From Paracoccus shandongensis (GTDB lineage Bacteria; Pseudomonadota; Alphaproteobacteria; Rhodobacterales; Rhodobacteraceae): a stretch of 47,874 nt of DNA. Below are positions 7,845 through 16,226 of this stretch, one piece after another. The stretch lies in assembly GCF_017315735.1 (NCBI RefSeq), contig NZ_JAFLRK010000029.1, forward strand, positions 1 through 47,874, written 5' to 3'. The position numbers and the translations under genes were made by a program. The number at the start of each line of letters is the position of its first letter. The first letter of the stretch is position 1. The notes beneath the pieces are model-generated. The model searched no databases, had not been told where the DNA came from, and was given only the letters and a program-made list of their open reading frames with translations.

Positions 7845-8918
7845 ATGGCACGCTTTCTGCCCCTGAAGGTCACCGATGTGCGCCGCGAAACCCGCGATGC
7901 GGTCGTGGTGACGCTGGCCCCGCGCGAGGAAGACCGCGCGCTGTTCGATTTCACCCAGGGCCAATACCTGACCTTCCGCCGCGACTTCGACGGAGAGGAG
8001 TTGCGCCGGTCCTATTCCATCTGCGCGGGCGTCGATGACGGCTGCCTGCAGGTGGGCATCAAGCGCGTCGATGGCGGGGCCTTTTCCACCTGGGCCAACG
8101 AGAACCTGGCCCCGGGCGATGAGATCGAGGCGATGCCGCCGATGGGCAAGTTTTCCCTGCCGCTGGACCCCGAAACCGCGCGCCACTACGTCGGTTTCGC
8201 CGCCGGGTCGGGGATCACGCCGGTCCTGTCGATCGTCAAGACCGTGCTGCGGCGCGAACCGAAATCGCGCTTCACCCTGGTCTATGCCAACCGCCAGATC
8301 AGCAGCATCATGTTCCGAGAGGAGCTTGAAGATCTGAAGAACCTCTATCTCGGCCGCTTCTCGGTCCTGCATGTGCTGGAGTCCGAGGCGCAGGAGATCG
8401 ACCTGTTCACCGGCCGCATCGACGCCGCCAAGATGACCCAGCTGTTCGACCGCTGGATCGACGCGAAATCGGTGGACGCCGCCTTCATCTGCGGACCCGA
8501 GCCGATGATGCTGACCGTGGCGCAATCCCTGCGCGACCATGGCCTGCGCGACGACCAGATCCGGTTCGAGCTCTTCGCGTCAAGCCAGCCGGGCCGCGCC
8601 AAGGCCCGCCCGGTGTCCAAGGCGACCGAGGCGGGCGAAGGCACCCAGGCCACCGTCACGCTGGACGGCGCCACCCGCAGCTTTGCCATGCCGCGCGAGG
8701 GCCAGACCATCCTGGACGCCGCAATCGCCGCCAACCTGGACGCGCCCTATTCCTGCAAGGCGGGCGTCTGTTCCACCTGCCGCTGCAAGGTGCTGGAAGG
8801 CGAGGTCGAAATGGCCGTGAACCACGCGCTGGAAGACTACGAGGTCCGCGCGGGTTACGTCCTGTCCTGCCAGTCCTATCCGCTGACCGACCGCGTGGTC
8901 GTCACCTATGACGAATGA
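7845..8918 (+). CDS. paaE: PaaE, NADPH-dependent ferredoxin reductase of the epoxidase
   Basis: A 357-residue reductase that passes electrons from NADPH through FAD and a [2Fe-2S] cluster to PaaA. The FAD site shows RSYS at residues 55-58; the nucleotide domain follows (GFAAGSGITPVLSIVKT, then FICGPEPMM). The C-terminal plant-type ferredoxin domain has cysteines at 304, 309, 312 and 342. The frame extends upstream to 7698, inside paaD, but ATG 7845 has an AAGGAAAG site and the family start ARFLPLKVTDVRRET. Its last codons overlap a possible ATG of the next gene. Confidence 0.97.
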   Translation: MARFLPLKVTDVRRETRDAVVVTLAPREEDRALFDFTQGQYLTFRRDFDGEELRRSYSICAGVDDGCLQVGIKRVDGGAFSTWANENLAPGDEIEAMPPMGKFSLPLDPETARHYVGFAAGSGITPVLSIVKTVLRREPKSRFTLVYANRQISSIMFREELEDLKNLYLGRFSVLHVLESEAQEIDLFTGRIDAAKMTQLFDRWIDAKSVDAAFICGPEPMMLTVAQSLRDHGLRDDQIRFELFASSQPGRAKARPVSKATEAGEGTQATVTLDGATRSFAMPREGQTILDAAIAANLDAPYSCKAGVCSTCRCKVLEGEVEMAVNHALEDYEVRAGYVLSCQSYPLTDRVVVTYDE

Positions 8919-8925
8919 GGGCGCC

Positions 8926-9678
8926 ATGAACGACACGATGAACATCGAGGATTATCTGGCCCAGGGCGGCGTGCTGACCGCGCCCGGCAACGTGCCCGCC
9001 CGTTACCGGGGCGAATTGATGCGGCTGATGTCGTCCTTCGTGGACAGCGAACTGGCGGCATCGGCGGGCTTTGCCTCGTCCATCAACTTCGCCCCCGGCA
9101 TCCGCGAACGCATCGCGGCCAGCCGGATCACGCTGGAAAAGGCCGACCATGCCGAGCGCGTGCTGGCGGTGATGGGCGATTTCGGCACCGATACCCGCCG
9201 TTACCAGACCCAGCACGACTGGGCCGCCCGCGTTCCCCGCGACAGCGACCTGGGCACGGCGCGGCGCGAAGGCGACATGCGGCTGTCGGTGTTCCACTAT
9301 CCGATCACCGGCTGGACGGACGCCGTGGTGATGAACGTGCTGCAAGGCCTCGCGACCGGCGTGCAGATGCAGGAGTTGACCCGCATCTCCTACGCCCCCC
9401 TGGCCGAGGTTTTCCGCGAGATCGCCCCGCGAGAGGCCCGCCATGCCGAACTGGGCCTGGAAGGTCTGGGCCGCATTGTGGAAACCGGCAAGGGCCGGGC
9501 CGAGGCGCATGCCAGCCTTGCCTATTGGCGGCCGCGCGTGGCTGCGGGCTTCGGGGTGGCGAAGTCGGCCCGCTACGACACGCAGGCGCGGTTCGGCATC
9601 CGCCATACCCCGAACGAAACGCTGCTGGCCCGCTGGGAAACGCTGGCCCGCGACCATCTGGGCGCATTGGGTCTGTGA
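8926..9678 (+). CDS. Additional PaaA/PaaC-family (ferritin-like) protein of unknown role
   Basis: A 250-residue protein of the phenylacetic acid catabolic family, but neither PaaA nor PaaC, both of which precede it. Helical ferritin-like motifs are visible: E42 in DSELAAS, E71-K-A-D-H75, E150 in QMQELTRISY, and E170-A-R-H173. The second ExxH is intact; the first reads ExxDH, so a full di-iron site is uncertain. ATG 8926 has GAGGG ahead of it; an alternative ATG at 8908 would overlap paaE by 11 bases. It sits between paaE and paaZ in the same operon, so it probably serves the same pathway, perhaps as an accessory or alternative oxygenase component. The E. coli paa operon has no equivalent. Confidence 0.88.
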   Translation: MNDTMNIEDYLAQGGVLTAPGNVPARYRGELMRLMSSFVDSELAASAGFASSINFAPGIRERIAASRITLEKADHAERVLAVMGDFGTDTRRYQTQHDWAARVPRDSDLGTARREGDMRLSVFHYPITGWTDAVVMNVLQGLATGVQMQELTRISYAPLAEVFREIAPREARHAELGLEGLGRIVETGKGRAEAHASLAYWRPRVAAGFGVAKSARYDTQARFGIRHTPNETLLARWETLARDHLGALGL

Positions 9679-9709
9679 CCCCCGCGCGATTGACGAAAAA
9701 GGAACTGCC

Positions 9710-11773
9710 ATGACCATCATGCCCCGCGCCCCGCGCCGCCTGGAAAGCTTTGTCTGCGGGGAATGGGTGCCCGGCGCAAAGGAAGGGCAGACCCTGCTGG
9801 ACGCCGCCACCGGCGATCCGGTCGCCACCATCGATTCGACCGGCCTGGATTTCAGGGCGGCGCTTGATTACGGGCGCGCCACGGCCGGGCCCAGGCTGCG
9901 GGCCATGACCTTCCACGAACGCGCGGGGATGCTGAAGGCGCTTGGCCTGGCGCTGATGGCGCAAAAGGAAGACTTCTACACCGAGAGCCTGCACACGGGC
10001 GCGACCCGCGCGGATGGCTGGGTGGATATCGAGGGCGGCATCGGCACCATGCTGACCTTCGCATCGAAGGGCCGGCGCGAACTGCCCAACACCCGCGTCC
10101 TGACCGATGGGGACGTGGAGCCGCTGTCCAAGGACAACAGCTTCAGCGCCCAGCATATCCTGACGCCGCTGCATGGCGTGGCGATCCACATCAACGCCTT
10201 CAACTTTCCCGTCTGGGGAATGCTGGAAAAGATCGCGCCCACCCTGCTGGCGGGCGTCCCCTGCCTGGTGAAACCCGCCAGCCAGACCGCCTATCTGACC
10301 GAACTGGTGGTGCGCCGCATCGTGGACACCGGCATCCTGCCTGAAGGCGCGCTGCAACTGGTCTGCGGATCGGTGGGCGACCTGCTGGACCACGTCACCG
10401 AACAGGACGCCGTGACCTTCACCGGATCGGCGCATACGGGCCGCAAGCTGAAGACGCATCCGGCGATCGTCAACCATTCCGTCCGCTTCACGATGGAGGC
10501 CGACAGCCTGAACGCCACCATCCTCGGCCCCGACGCGGTTGCGGGCACGCCCGAGTTCGACCTGTTCGTGCGTGAAGTCGCGCGCGAGATGACCAGCAAG
10601 GCGGGCCAGAAATGCACCGCCATCCGCCGCGTCATCGCCCCGCGCGGGCAGGTCGACGCCCTGATCGCCGCCCTGCGCGACCGTCTGGACAAGGCCGCGC
10701 TTGGCCTGCCGGGGGATGAGGGCACCCGCATGGGTCCGCTGGCAAGCCTCGGCCAGCGGGACGAGGTCCGCGCGCGCATCCGCGAATTGCAGGCGGTGGC
10801 CGAGATCGTGGCGGGCAATCCCGACGACGTGCGCGTGGGATCGGGCGATGCCGAGAAGGGCGCGTTCCTGAACCCGGTCCTGCTTTATGCGGACAAGCCG
10901 TTTGACGCCGCCCCGGTCCATGACTGCGAGGCCTTCGGCCCGGTGTCCACCGTCATGGCCTATGAAGACCTGGAGGAGGCCGTGGCGCTTGCCGCGCGCG
11001 GGCGTGGATCGCTGGTGTCCTCGGTCTTCACCGACGACAAGGACGTGGCCGAACGCGTGGTCCTGGGCGTGGCCCCTTTCCACGGCCGGGTGCTGATCGG
11101 CAACCGCGCCTCGGCCAAGTCCTCGACCGGGCATGGCTCTCCGCTTGCGCCGCTGGTCCATGGCGGGCCGGGCCGCGCGGGCGGGGGCGAGGAGATGGGC
11201 GGCATCCGTGGCGTGAAACACTTCATGCAGCGCACCGCCGTCCAGGGCACGCCCCGCCTGCTGTCGGCGGTCACGGGCCGCTGGATCGAGGGGGCGGATA
11301 CGCAGCAGGGGGAACACCCCTTCCGCAAGTCTCTGGCCGAGTTGCGCATCGGCGACCAACTGGTCACAGCGGCGCGTCAGGTGACGCAAGAGGATGTGGA
11401 GCATTTCGCCCATTTCACCGGCGACACCTTCTATGCCCACATGGACAGCGCGGCGGCCAAGGCCAACCCCTTCTTCGACGACCGCGTGGCCCATGGCTAT
11501 CTGATCGCCAGCTTCGCCGCAGGCCTGTTCGTGGAACCCAATCCCGGCCCCGTTCTGGCGAACTATGGCGTGGACAACCTGCGCTTCCTGACTCCGGTCT
11601 ATTTCGGCGACACGCTGCAAGTCCGCCTGACCTGCAAGGAAATCAACCCGCGCGAAAACGCCGGCCACGGGGAAGTCCGCTGGGACTGCCAGGTCACGAA
11701 CCAGAACGGCGCCGTGGTCGCGCAATACGACGTGCTGACCATGGTCGCGAAGACATGGCCCCCGGTGGCATGA
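9710..11773 (+). CDS. paaZ: PaaZ, bifunctional oxepin-CoA hydrolase / semialdehyde dehydrogenase
   Basis: A 687-residue fusion that hydrolyses oxepin-CoA and oxidises the resulting aldehyde to 3-oxo-5,6-dehydrosuberyl-CoA. The N-terminal aldehyde dehydrogenase (about 1-520) has E263 and catalytic C302 in [10 protein letters not shown]. The C-terminal MaoC-like hydratase (about 540-687) carries the hydratase pair D572 and H577 in [10 protein letters not shown] and the [11 protein letters not shown] motif. Both halves look active. ATG 9710 follows AAAAAGGAACTGCC; the frame is open further up inside the previous gene. The stop overlaps the start of paaY. Another aldehyde dehydrogenase, PaaN, is encoded at 17131. 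Confidence 0.97.
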   Translation: MTIMPRAPRRLESFVCGEWVPGAKEGQTLLDAATGDPVATIDSTGLDFRAALDYGRATAGPRLRAMTFHERAGMLKALGLALMAQKEDFYTESLHTGATRADGWVDIEGGIGTMLTFASKGRRELPNTRVLTDGDVEPLSKDNSFSAQHILTPLHGVAIHINAFNFPVWGMLEKIAPTLLAGVPCLVKPASQTAYLTELVVRRIVDTGILPEGALQLVCGSVGDLLDHVTEQDAVTFTGSAHTGRKLKTHPAIVNHSVRFTMEADSLNATILGPDAVAGTPEFDLFVREVAREMTSKAGQKCTAIRRVIAPRGQVDALIAALRDRLDKAALGLPGDEGTRMGPLASLGQRDEVRARIRELQAVAEIVAGNPDDVRVGSGDAEKGAFLNPVLLYADKPFDAAPVHDCEAFGPVSTVMAYEDLEEAVALAARGRGSLVSSVFTDDKDVAERVVLGVAPFHGRVLIGNRASAKSSTGHGSPLAPLVHGGPGRAGGGEEMGGIRGVKHFMQRTAVQGTPRLLSAVTGRWIEGADTQQGEHPFRKSLAELRIGDQLVTAARQVTQEDVEHFAHFTGDTFYAHMDSAAAKANPFFDDRVAHGYLIASFAAGLFVEPNPGPVLANYGVDNLRFLTPVYFGDTLQVRLTCKEINPRENAGHGEVRWDCQVTNQNGAVVAQYDVLTMVAKTWPPVA

Positions 11774-12387
11774 TGGCGAAGGTCTATTCCTGGGACGGCA
11801 TCGTGCCGGTGATCGACCCCGCGGCCTTCGTCCACCCCGAAGCCGTGGTGATCGGCGACGTGATCGTGGGGCCGGGCGTCTATGTCGGCCCCTGCGCCGT
11901 GCTGCGCGGCGATTTCGGACGGATCGTCCTGCACGCGGGGTCGAACGTGCAGGAAACCTGCGTGGTCCATTCCTTCCCCGGCAAGGATGTCGTGGTCGAG
12001 GAACTGGGCCATATCGGCCACGGCGCCGTCCTGCACGGCTGCCATATCGGCCGCAACGTCCTGGTCGGCATGAACGCCGTGGTCATGGACGAGGCGGTGG
12101 TGGGCGAGAACACCATCATCGCCGCCATGGCCTTCGTGAAATCCGGCGCGCGGATCCCGCCGAACAGCCTCGCGGTCGGATCGCCCGCGAAGGTCGTGCG
12201 GGAACTCTCGGCGGACGAGATCGCCTGGAAGCGACAGGGCACCGGCGTCTATCAGCAGCTTGCGGTCGAGGCGAAGGCGAAGCTGGCCCCCGCCGTGGCG
12301 CTGACCGAGGCCGAGCCGGACCGGCGGCGCGCCGAGGCGCCGCGCTTCGACCCGCTGGTGCTGGCGCGGCGGGGGTTCGAAAGCTAG
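11773..12387 (+). CDS. paaY: PaaY, hexapeptide-repeat thioesterase
   Basis: A 204-residue left-handed beta-helix protein of the gamma-carbonic-anhydrase type. Metal ligands H66, H83 and H88 are visible in VVHS, IGHG and VLHG, and hexapeptide repeats such as [14 protein letters not shown] run through residues 26-110. In E. coli PaaY hydrolyses the dead-end CoA thioester formed when ring opening fails, protecting the pathway. The ATG at 11773 abuts the paaZ stop (TGATG); the ATG three bases earlier is equally possible. It ends the forward paa operon. The last 40 residues, rich in A, E and R, form a tail usual in the family. Confidence 0.95.
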   Translation: MAKVYSWDGIVPVIDPAAFVHPEAVVIGDVIVGPGVYVGPCAVLRGDFGRIVLHAGSNVQETCVVHSFPGKDVVVEELGHIGHGAVLHGCHIGRNVLVGMNAVVMDEAVVGENTIIAAMAFVKSGARIPPNSLAVGSPAKVVRELSADEIAWKRQGTGVYQQLAVEAKAKLAPAVALTEAEPDRRRAEAPRFDPLVLARRGFES

Positions 12388-12393
12388 GCCATA

Positions 12394-12457
12394 TGCAGCA
12401 AAGATATCCTTGCTGCACACTTGCGCCTGTGTGCAGCAAAATGATATTTGATGCACA
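12394..12457. promoter_or_regulatory. Interlocking inverted-repeat array before the nucleotidyltransferase gene
   Basis: Four copies of one half-site, TGCA(G/T)CAA or its reverse, alternate in orientation, each pair separated by 8 bases. Site 1 spans 12394-12417 (TGCAGCAA-N8-TTGCTGCA). Site 2 spans 12430-12457 (arms TGTGCAGCAAA and TTTGATGCACA). The inner halves themselves form a perfect 11-bp inverted repeat (12410-12420 and 12429-12439). Site 2 covers the start codon region of the next gene. This looks like an operator for a dimeric repressor; as RNA the inner pair could make a strong hairpin, but no T-run follows. Confidence 0.6.
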
Positions 12458-13476
12458 TGGTCCTTCCTTCCCACTCTCGCGCGGCCCAGGTCGCCTACCA
12501 GGATCTGCTGCGGCTGCATCTGGACGACGCCGCATCCACCCTTCTGGGCAGCGTCGAGGAGCGGCGGCGCGGCGGCCGGACCTATCTCTACGACCGCTTC
12601 CGCCTGGGGACCGCGATGAAAAGCCGCTACCTGGGCGAGGGCACGCCCGAGTTGCGCGCCCGCCTGGCCCGCGCCCAGGACCTGCGCGCGGATGCCGAGG
12701 CGCGGCGCAAGACCATGTCCCGCCTGGCGCGCACCCTGCGGGCCGAGGGCTTCATCGCGACCGACCGGGACACCGGGTCGATGCTGGCGGCCTTCGCGCG
12801 GGCGGGCGTGTTCCGGCTGGGCGGCACCCTGGTAGGCACGGCGGCCTATGCGCTGTATCAGGGCGAGCTGGGCATCCGCTTCGATTCCGACGAACTGGCC
12901 CAGACCGGCGACATCGACTTTGCCAGCTTTGAACGCCTGTCCGTGGCCCTGGGCGACCAGGTCGAGGAAAACCCCGGCGACATCCTCAGGGCGCTGACCT
13001 TCGACCCGGTGCCCGGCCTGGGCGACCGGCAGGTCTGGAAATGGCGGCAGAACCGGGGGCAGGCCATGGTCGAGTTCCTGACGCCCGCCTTTGGCGACGA
13101 ACGGGTGAAACCCCTGCCCGCCCTGGGGGTCAGCGCGCAGGCGCTGAACTACCTCAACTACCTGATCGCCGAGCCGATCCACGCGGTCGCGCTTTATCGG
13201 GCTGGCGTGCTGGTCCAGATCCCGCGCCCCGAGCGTTTCGCCATCCACAAGCTGATCGTCGCCGACCGCCGCCGGGGCGGGCCGGAGCAGCTGAAATCCC
13301 GCAAGGACCGCGGCCAGGCGGCCTTCCTGATCGAGGCCCTGGCCCAGGACCGCCCCGACGACCTGGCCGAGGCCTATGAGGATGCGCTGTCGCGCGGCCC
13401 CCGCTGGCGCGAGCGGATCGAGGCGAGCCTGAAGCGGATGCCCGGGACGGCGGGGATCTTGAAGGAGTTGGGGTAA
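12451..13476 (+). CDS. GSU2403-type predicted nucleotidyltransferase
   Basis: A 341-residue protein of the nucleotidyltransferase-fold group named after GSU2403. The core signature is present: GG at 124-125 (FRLGGTLVGTAAYALYQ) and D154-I-D156 (QTGDIDFA), the metal-binding pair of DNA polymerase-beta-like transferases. An arginine-rich helical region (residues 60-105) precedes it, and a helical C-terminal half with RFAIHKLIVADRR follows. Substrate and role are not established for this family; related folds occur in toxin-antitoxin and defence settings. ATG 12451 or 12457 may be used. The start is covered by an inverted-repeat array, so tight control is likely. It separates paaY from the reverse paa operon and has no evident link to phenylacetate. 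Confidence 0.82.
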   Translation: MHMVLPSHSRAAQVAYQDLLRLHLDDAASTLLGSVEERRRGGRTYLYDRFRLGTAMKSRYLGEGTPELRARLARAQDLRADAEARRKTMSRLARTLRAEGFIATDRDTGSMLAAFARAGVFRLGGTLVGTAAYALYQGELGIRFDSDELAQTGDIDFASFERLSVALGDQVEENPGDILRALTFDPVPGLGDRQVWKWRQNRGQAMVEFLTPAFGDERVKPLPALGVSAQALNYLNYLIAEPIHAVALYRAGVLVQIPRPERFAIHKLIVADRRRGGPEQLKSRKDRGQAAFLIEALAQDRPDDLAEAYEDALSRGPRWRERIEASLKRMPGTAGILKELG

Positions 13477-13724
13477 GGGCCGTAGGGTGCGTGCTTGCAC
13501 GCACCTTTTCCCGCACACCCCCCCTCATGGTGCGTGCAAGCACGCACCCTACGCCGGATTTCATGGCGGTCGCAGATGGCGTCGAATACCCGGCCCGCAG
13601 GCAGCCCGCGCGTGGGGTTGGCCTGCATCGCGTCATAGGCCGGGGCGACTTCCTCGCGCAGCCAGCGGTCGATGGCGGCATGTTCAGGGGGCAGGCCGAC
13701 AGTGCGCTTCTCGACGGTGGGCAT
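13374..13724 (-). pseudogene. ParD-like antitoxin remnant run into a repeat
   Basis: From ATG 13724 (ribosome site GGAG) about 57 residues match the ParD-type antitoxin style: MPTVEKRTVGLPPEHAAIDR, then a YDAMQANPTRGLPAGRVFDAI segment. At base 13553 the frame enters a 25-bp-arm inverted repeat and then the 3' end of the nucleotidyltransferase gene in antisense, stopping at 13374. The tail (cysteine- and histidine-rich) is clearly not native. No ParE-like toxin lies next to it on either side. I read this as an orphaned antitoxin truncated by repeat insertion or deletion; a short functional antitoxin is still possible. Confidence 0.6.
13481..13553. repeat. Long inverted repeat of self-palindromic arms (REP-like element)
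   Basis: Arms 13481-13505 and 13529-13553 are perfect 25-base inverted copies beginning CGTAGGGTGCGTGC, with a 23-base spacer rich in C. Each arm contains its own palindrome (GGTGCGTGC / GCACGCACC), so the element can fold as one long hairpin or two small ones. This is the layout of REP/BIME-type intergenic repeats. It begins 5 bases after the nucleotidyltransferase stop and interrupts an antitoxin frame. It may act as transcription end or mRNA stabiliser between convergent genes. Confidence 0.85.
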
Positions 13725-13771
13725 GGGCGTCTCCAGGCATGGGGAAGTCATGCCACATCCCGAGAGACTTG

Positions 13772-14371
13772 CTACCGCACCGCCTTGATCCCCTCCAGGA
13801 TCAGCGTCGTGGCGACATCCGCGTAATCCTCGCGGCTGATGCGCCCGCCGTCCTTGAACCACATATAGACCCAGTTCATCATCCCGAACAGCGACATGGT
13901 GACAGGCATCAGCAGCGGGCGTTCGCGGGTATTGAGGTCCGGGTTGATCTGGTCCAGCACCGCCGAGAACCGCTTCACGATGCCGCGCTCCACCGCCATG
14001 ATCCGCGCCTTCTGGTCGTCCGTCAGGGCGGCGGTGGCGTTCAGCTGCACCTTGTGCTGGTTATCGGCGCCGCGATAGCTTTCCAGGACCGCCCCCACCA
14101 GGCTGCGCAACCGCTGGTGCGGCGGCAGGGCGGGGTCGTCGGCGGCCTCGATGGCGTCCTGCAATTCCTCCAGATGCGTCATGATAATCGCGAAGATCAG
14201 CGCGTCCTTGGAAGGATAGTAATGATACAGCAGCGCCTTGCTGACCTGGGCCTGCTGGGCGATCTGCGCCATCGATGCCTTGTCCATGCCCTGTTCGGCA
14301 AAGACCAGCGCCGCATGGTCCAGGATGCTGCGGCTCTTTTCCTCGAAGTCCTGTGCCCGCGTTCGCGCCAT
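13772..14371 (-). CDS. paaR: TetR-family regulator of the paa locus (PaaR-like)
   Basis: A 199-residue TetR-family repressor. The N-terminal HTH covers about residues 12-57 with MAQIAQQAQVSKALLYHYYPSKDAL; the rest is an all-helical ligand domain. ATG 14371 follows AGGAAAG and gives the family N-terminus; an upstream in-frame start at 14434 is less likely. It is the last gene of the reverse operon paaG-paaI-paaK-paaR, 78 bases after paaK. In several bacteria a TetR protein called PaaR controls paa genes and responds to phenylacetyl-CoA. The two ACCGANCGGNCGGT palindromes in this locus are its probable targets. The symbol rests on context; the ligand is inferred. Confidence 0.85.
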   Translation of the reverse strand: MARTRAQDFEEKSRSILDHAALVFAEQGMDKASMAQIAQQAQVSKALLYHYYPSKDALIFAIIMTHLEELQDAIEAADDPALPPHQRLRSLVGAVLESYRGADNQHKVQLNATAALTDDQKARIMAVERGIVKRFSAVLDQINPDLNTRERPLLMPVTMSLFGMMNWVYMWFKDGGRISREDYADVATTLILEGIKAVR

Positions 14372-14449
14372 GGGGTCACTTTCCTGTTGGTCGTGTGCCG
14401 CTTTAACCGGGGGTTGCGGCAAAGTCACCACCACCCCCGGGCGCGGGCG

Positions 14450-15760
14450 TCATTCTTTCGGGCGGTTGTCGATCACCCGCTTGGCCTTGCCTTCGGACCG
14501 GGCAATGGCGCCGGGGTCGCGCACCTCGATCCGGGTGGAGACACCCACGACCGACTTGATGTGATGCGCCAGTTCCTTGGCCGATACCGCGCGGGCATCG
14601 GCCGCCGCGTGATCCTCGGCGCATTCGACGCAGACGGTCATCGTGTCCATGCGGCCAGACCGGGTCAGTTCGATCTGGAAATGCGGGGCAAGGCCACGGC
14701 ATTTCAGGATCTGCTCCTCGATCTGGGTGGGGAAGACGTTGACGCCGCGCAGGATGATCATGTCGTCGGACCGCCCGGTGATCTTCTCGATCCGGCGCAT
14801 GGACCGGGCGGTGCCGGGCAGCAGGCGCGTCAGGTCGCGGGTGCGGTAACGCACCATCGGCAGCCCTTCCTTGGTCAGCGTGGTGAAGACCAGCTCGCCC
14901 AGCTGGCCATCCGGCAGCACCTCGCCCGTCACGGGGTCGATGATTTCCGGATAGAAGTGGTCTTCCCAGATGTGCAGCCCGTCCTTGGTTTCCACGCATT
15001 CCTGCGCCACGCCCGGACCCATCACCTCGGACAGGCCATAGATGTCCACGGCGTGCATGTCGAAGGCGTCCTCGATTTCCTGGCGCATGGCGTTGGTCCA
15101 GGGTTCCGCGCCGAAGATGCCGACCTGCAGCGACGATTCGCGCGGGTCCAGGCCCTGCCTGCGGAACTCGTCCAGGATCGACAGCATGTACGACGGCGTC
15201 ACCATGATGATGCGCGGCTTGAAGTCGTGGATCAGCGTGACCTGCCGTTCGGTCATGCCGCCCGACATGGGGACCACGGTGCAGCCCAGCCGTTCCGCCC
15301 CATAATGCGCACCAAGACCGCCGGTGAACAGGCCGTAGCCATAGGCGTTGTGCAGCATGTCGCCGGGCCGCCCGCCCGCCGCCCGGATCGACCGGGCGAT
15401 CAGGTTCGCCCAATGGTCGATGTCGGCCTGGGTATAGCCCACCACCGTCGGCTTGCCGGTGGTGCCCGACGATCCGTGGATGCGCACCAGCTTCGATTGC
15501 GGCACGGCGAACATGCCGAAGGGATAGCAGTCGCGCAGATCCTGCTTCACGGTGAAGGGGAACCTAGCGATGTCCTTCAGGGTCTTCAGATCCTCGGGGT
15601 GGACATCGGCCTTGATGAACTGGTTGCGGTAGAAGGGCGAGTTCTCGAAGGCGTGCTTCAGCGACCGCTTCATGCGGTGGAACTGCAGCGCCTCGATCTC
15701 GTCACGGGACGCGGTCTCGATCGGGTCGAGATCCTTGGGGTTCGGGGTCAGGTCTTCCAT
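14450..15760 (-). CDS. paaK: Phenylacetate-CoA ligase
   Basis: A 436-residue AMP-forming ligase that activates phenylacetate to phenylacetyl-CoA with ATP, the first committed step. The phosphate-binding loop GSSGTTGKP is at residues 96-104, the YGLSE core motif at 241-245, and the C-terminal hinge and lysine-containing ending (ARSEGKAKRVIDNR) are present. Length is that of PaaK. ATG 15760 is preceded by GGGAGGAG. It sits between paaI (22 bases) and paaR in the reverse operon. Confidence 0.97.
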   Translation of the reverse strand: MEDLTPNPKDLDPIETASRDEIEALQFHRMKRSLKHAFENSPFYRNQFIKADVHPEDLKTLKDIARFPFTVKQDLRDCYPFGMFAVPQSKLVRIHGSSGTTGKPTVVGYTQADIDHWANLIARSIRAAGGRPGDMLHNAYGYGLFTGGLGAHYGAERLGCTVVPMSGGMTERQVTLIHDFKPRIIMVTPSYMLSILDEFRRQGLDPRESSLQVGIFGAEPWTNAMRQEIEDAFDMHAVDIYGLSEVMGPGVAQECVETKDGLHIWEDHFYPEIIDPVTGEVLPDGQLGELVFTTLTKEGLPMVRYRTRDLTRLLPGTARSMRRIEKITGRSDDMIILRGVNVFPTQIEEQILKCRGLAPHFQIELTRSGRMDTMTVCVECAEDHAAADARAVSAKELAHHIKSVVGVSTRIEVRDPGAIARSEGKAKRVIDNRPKE

Positions 15761-15782
15761 GGGTCTCCTCCCTCGGAATGGG

Positions 15783-16226
15783 TCAGGCGGGCAGGTGGGT
15801 GCCCTTGACGATGCGCGAATGGCCGCGGAATTCGGCCACATGCGCGCCGTCCTGGTTGGTGATGCGGATGTCGTAGATGCCCGACCGCCCCCGGCGCGAC
15901 GTTTCCGTGGCCGTGGCGGTCAGCCGGTCGCCGATGCGGCCGGGGATCAGGTAGGTGATGGAACAATGCTGCGCCACGACCATCTGGTTGTAGCTGTTGC
16001 AGGCGAAGGCGAAGGCGCTGTCGGCCAGGGTGAAGATGTATCCGCCATGGCAGTTGCCGTGCCCGTTCGACATGGCGTCCGTGATGGTCATGGACAGCGT
16101 GGCCTGACCAGGGGCGATGTGGTCCAGGGTCATGCCAAGCCGCTGGCTGGCCGAATCGTCGTTCCACATGGCGCGGGCGGATGCTTCGGCGATCTCCTGC
16201 GGGGTCATGTCGGTGACGGGTTTCAT
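15783..16226 (-). CDS. paaI: PaaI hotdog-fold acyl-CoA thioesterase
   Basis: A 147-residue hotdog thioesterase that releases CoA from stalled hydroxyphenylacetyl-CoA intermediates. The active-site helix region HGNCHGGYIFTLADSAFAFA (residues 56-75) has the catalytic D69. Length and the IPGRIGDRL.A.A strand fit PaaI. Its ATG overlaps the paaG stop by 4 bases, so it is translated in series with paaG. Confidence 0.95.
   Translation of the reverse strand: MKPVTDMTPQEIAEASARAMWNDDSASQRLGMTLDHIAPGQATLSMTITDAMSNGHGNCHGGYIFTLADSAFAFACNSYNQMVVAQHCSITYLIPGRIGDRLTATATETSRRGRSGIYDIRITNQDGAHVAEFRGHSRIVKGTHLPA

Noticed and set aside
9443..9709. Upstream extension of paaZ by 89 codons
   Set aside because: It overlaps the preceding PaaA/PaaC-family gene in another frame and lacks similarity to PaaZ; ATG 9710 has a proper ribosome site and family N-terminus.
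12410..12439. The 11-bp inverted repeat as a terminator of the paa operon
   Set aside because: The stem is strong but no T-run follows, and it is part of a larger symmetric half-site array that reaches the next start codon, so a protein-binding function fits better.
12394..12457. Possible PhaR-type (CTGC-Nn-GCAG) or short-chain-acyl-CoA regulator (TTTGCAAA) binding site
   Set aside because: Only parts of these motifs match; spacing and half-site (TGCAGCAA-N8-TTGCTGCA) differ, so the assignment would be forced.
13481..13553. Two repeat units as the start of a CRISPR array
   Set aside because: The two copies are inverted rather than direct, only two exist, and there are no spacers of uniform length or cas genes.
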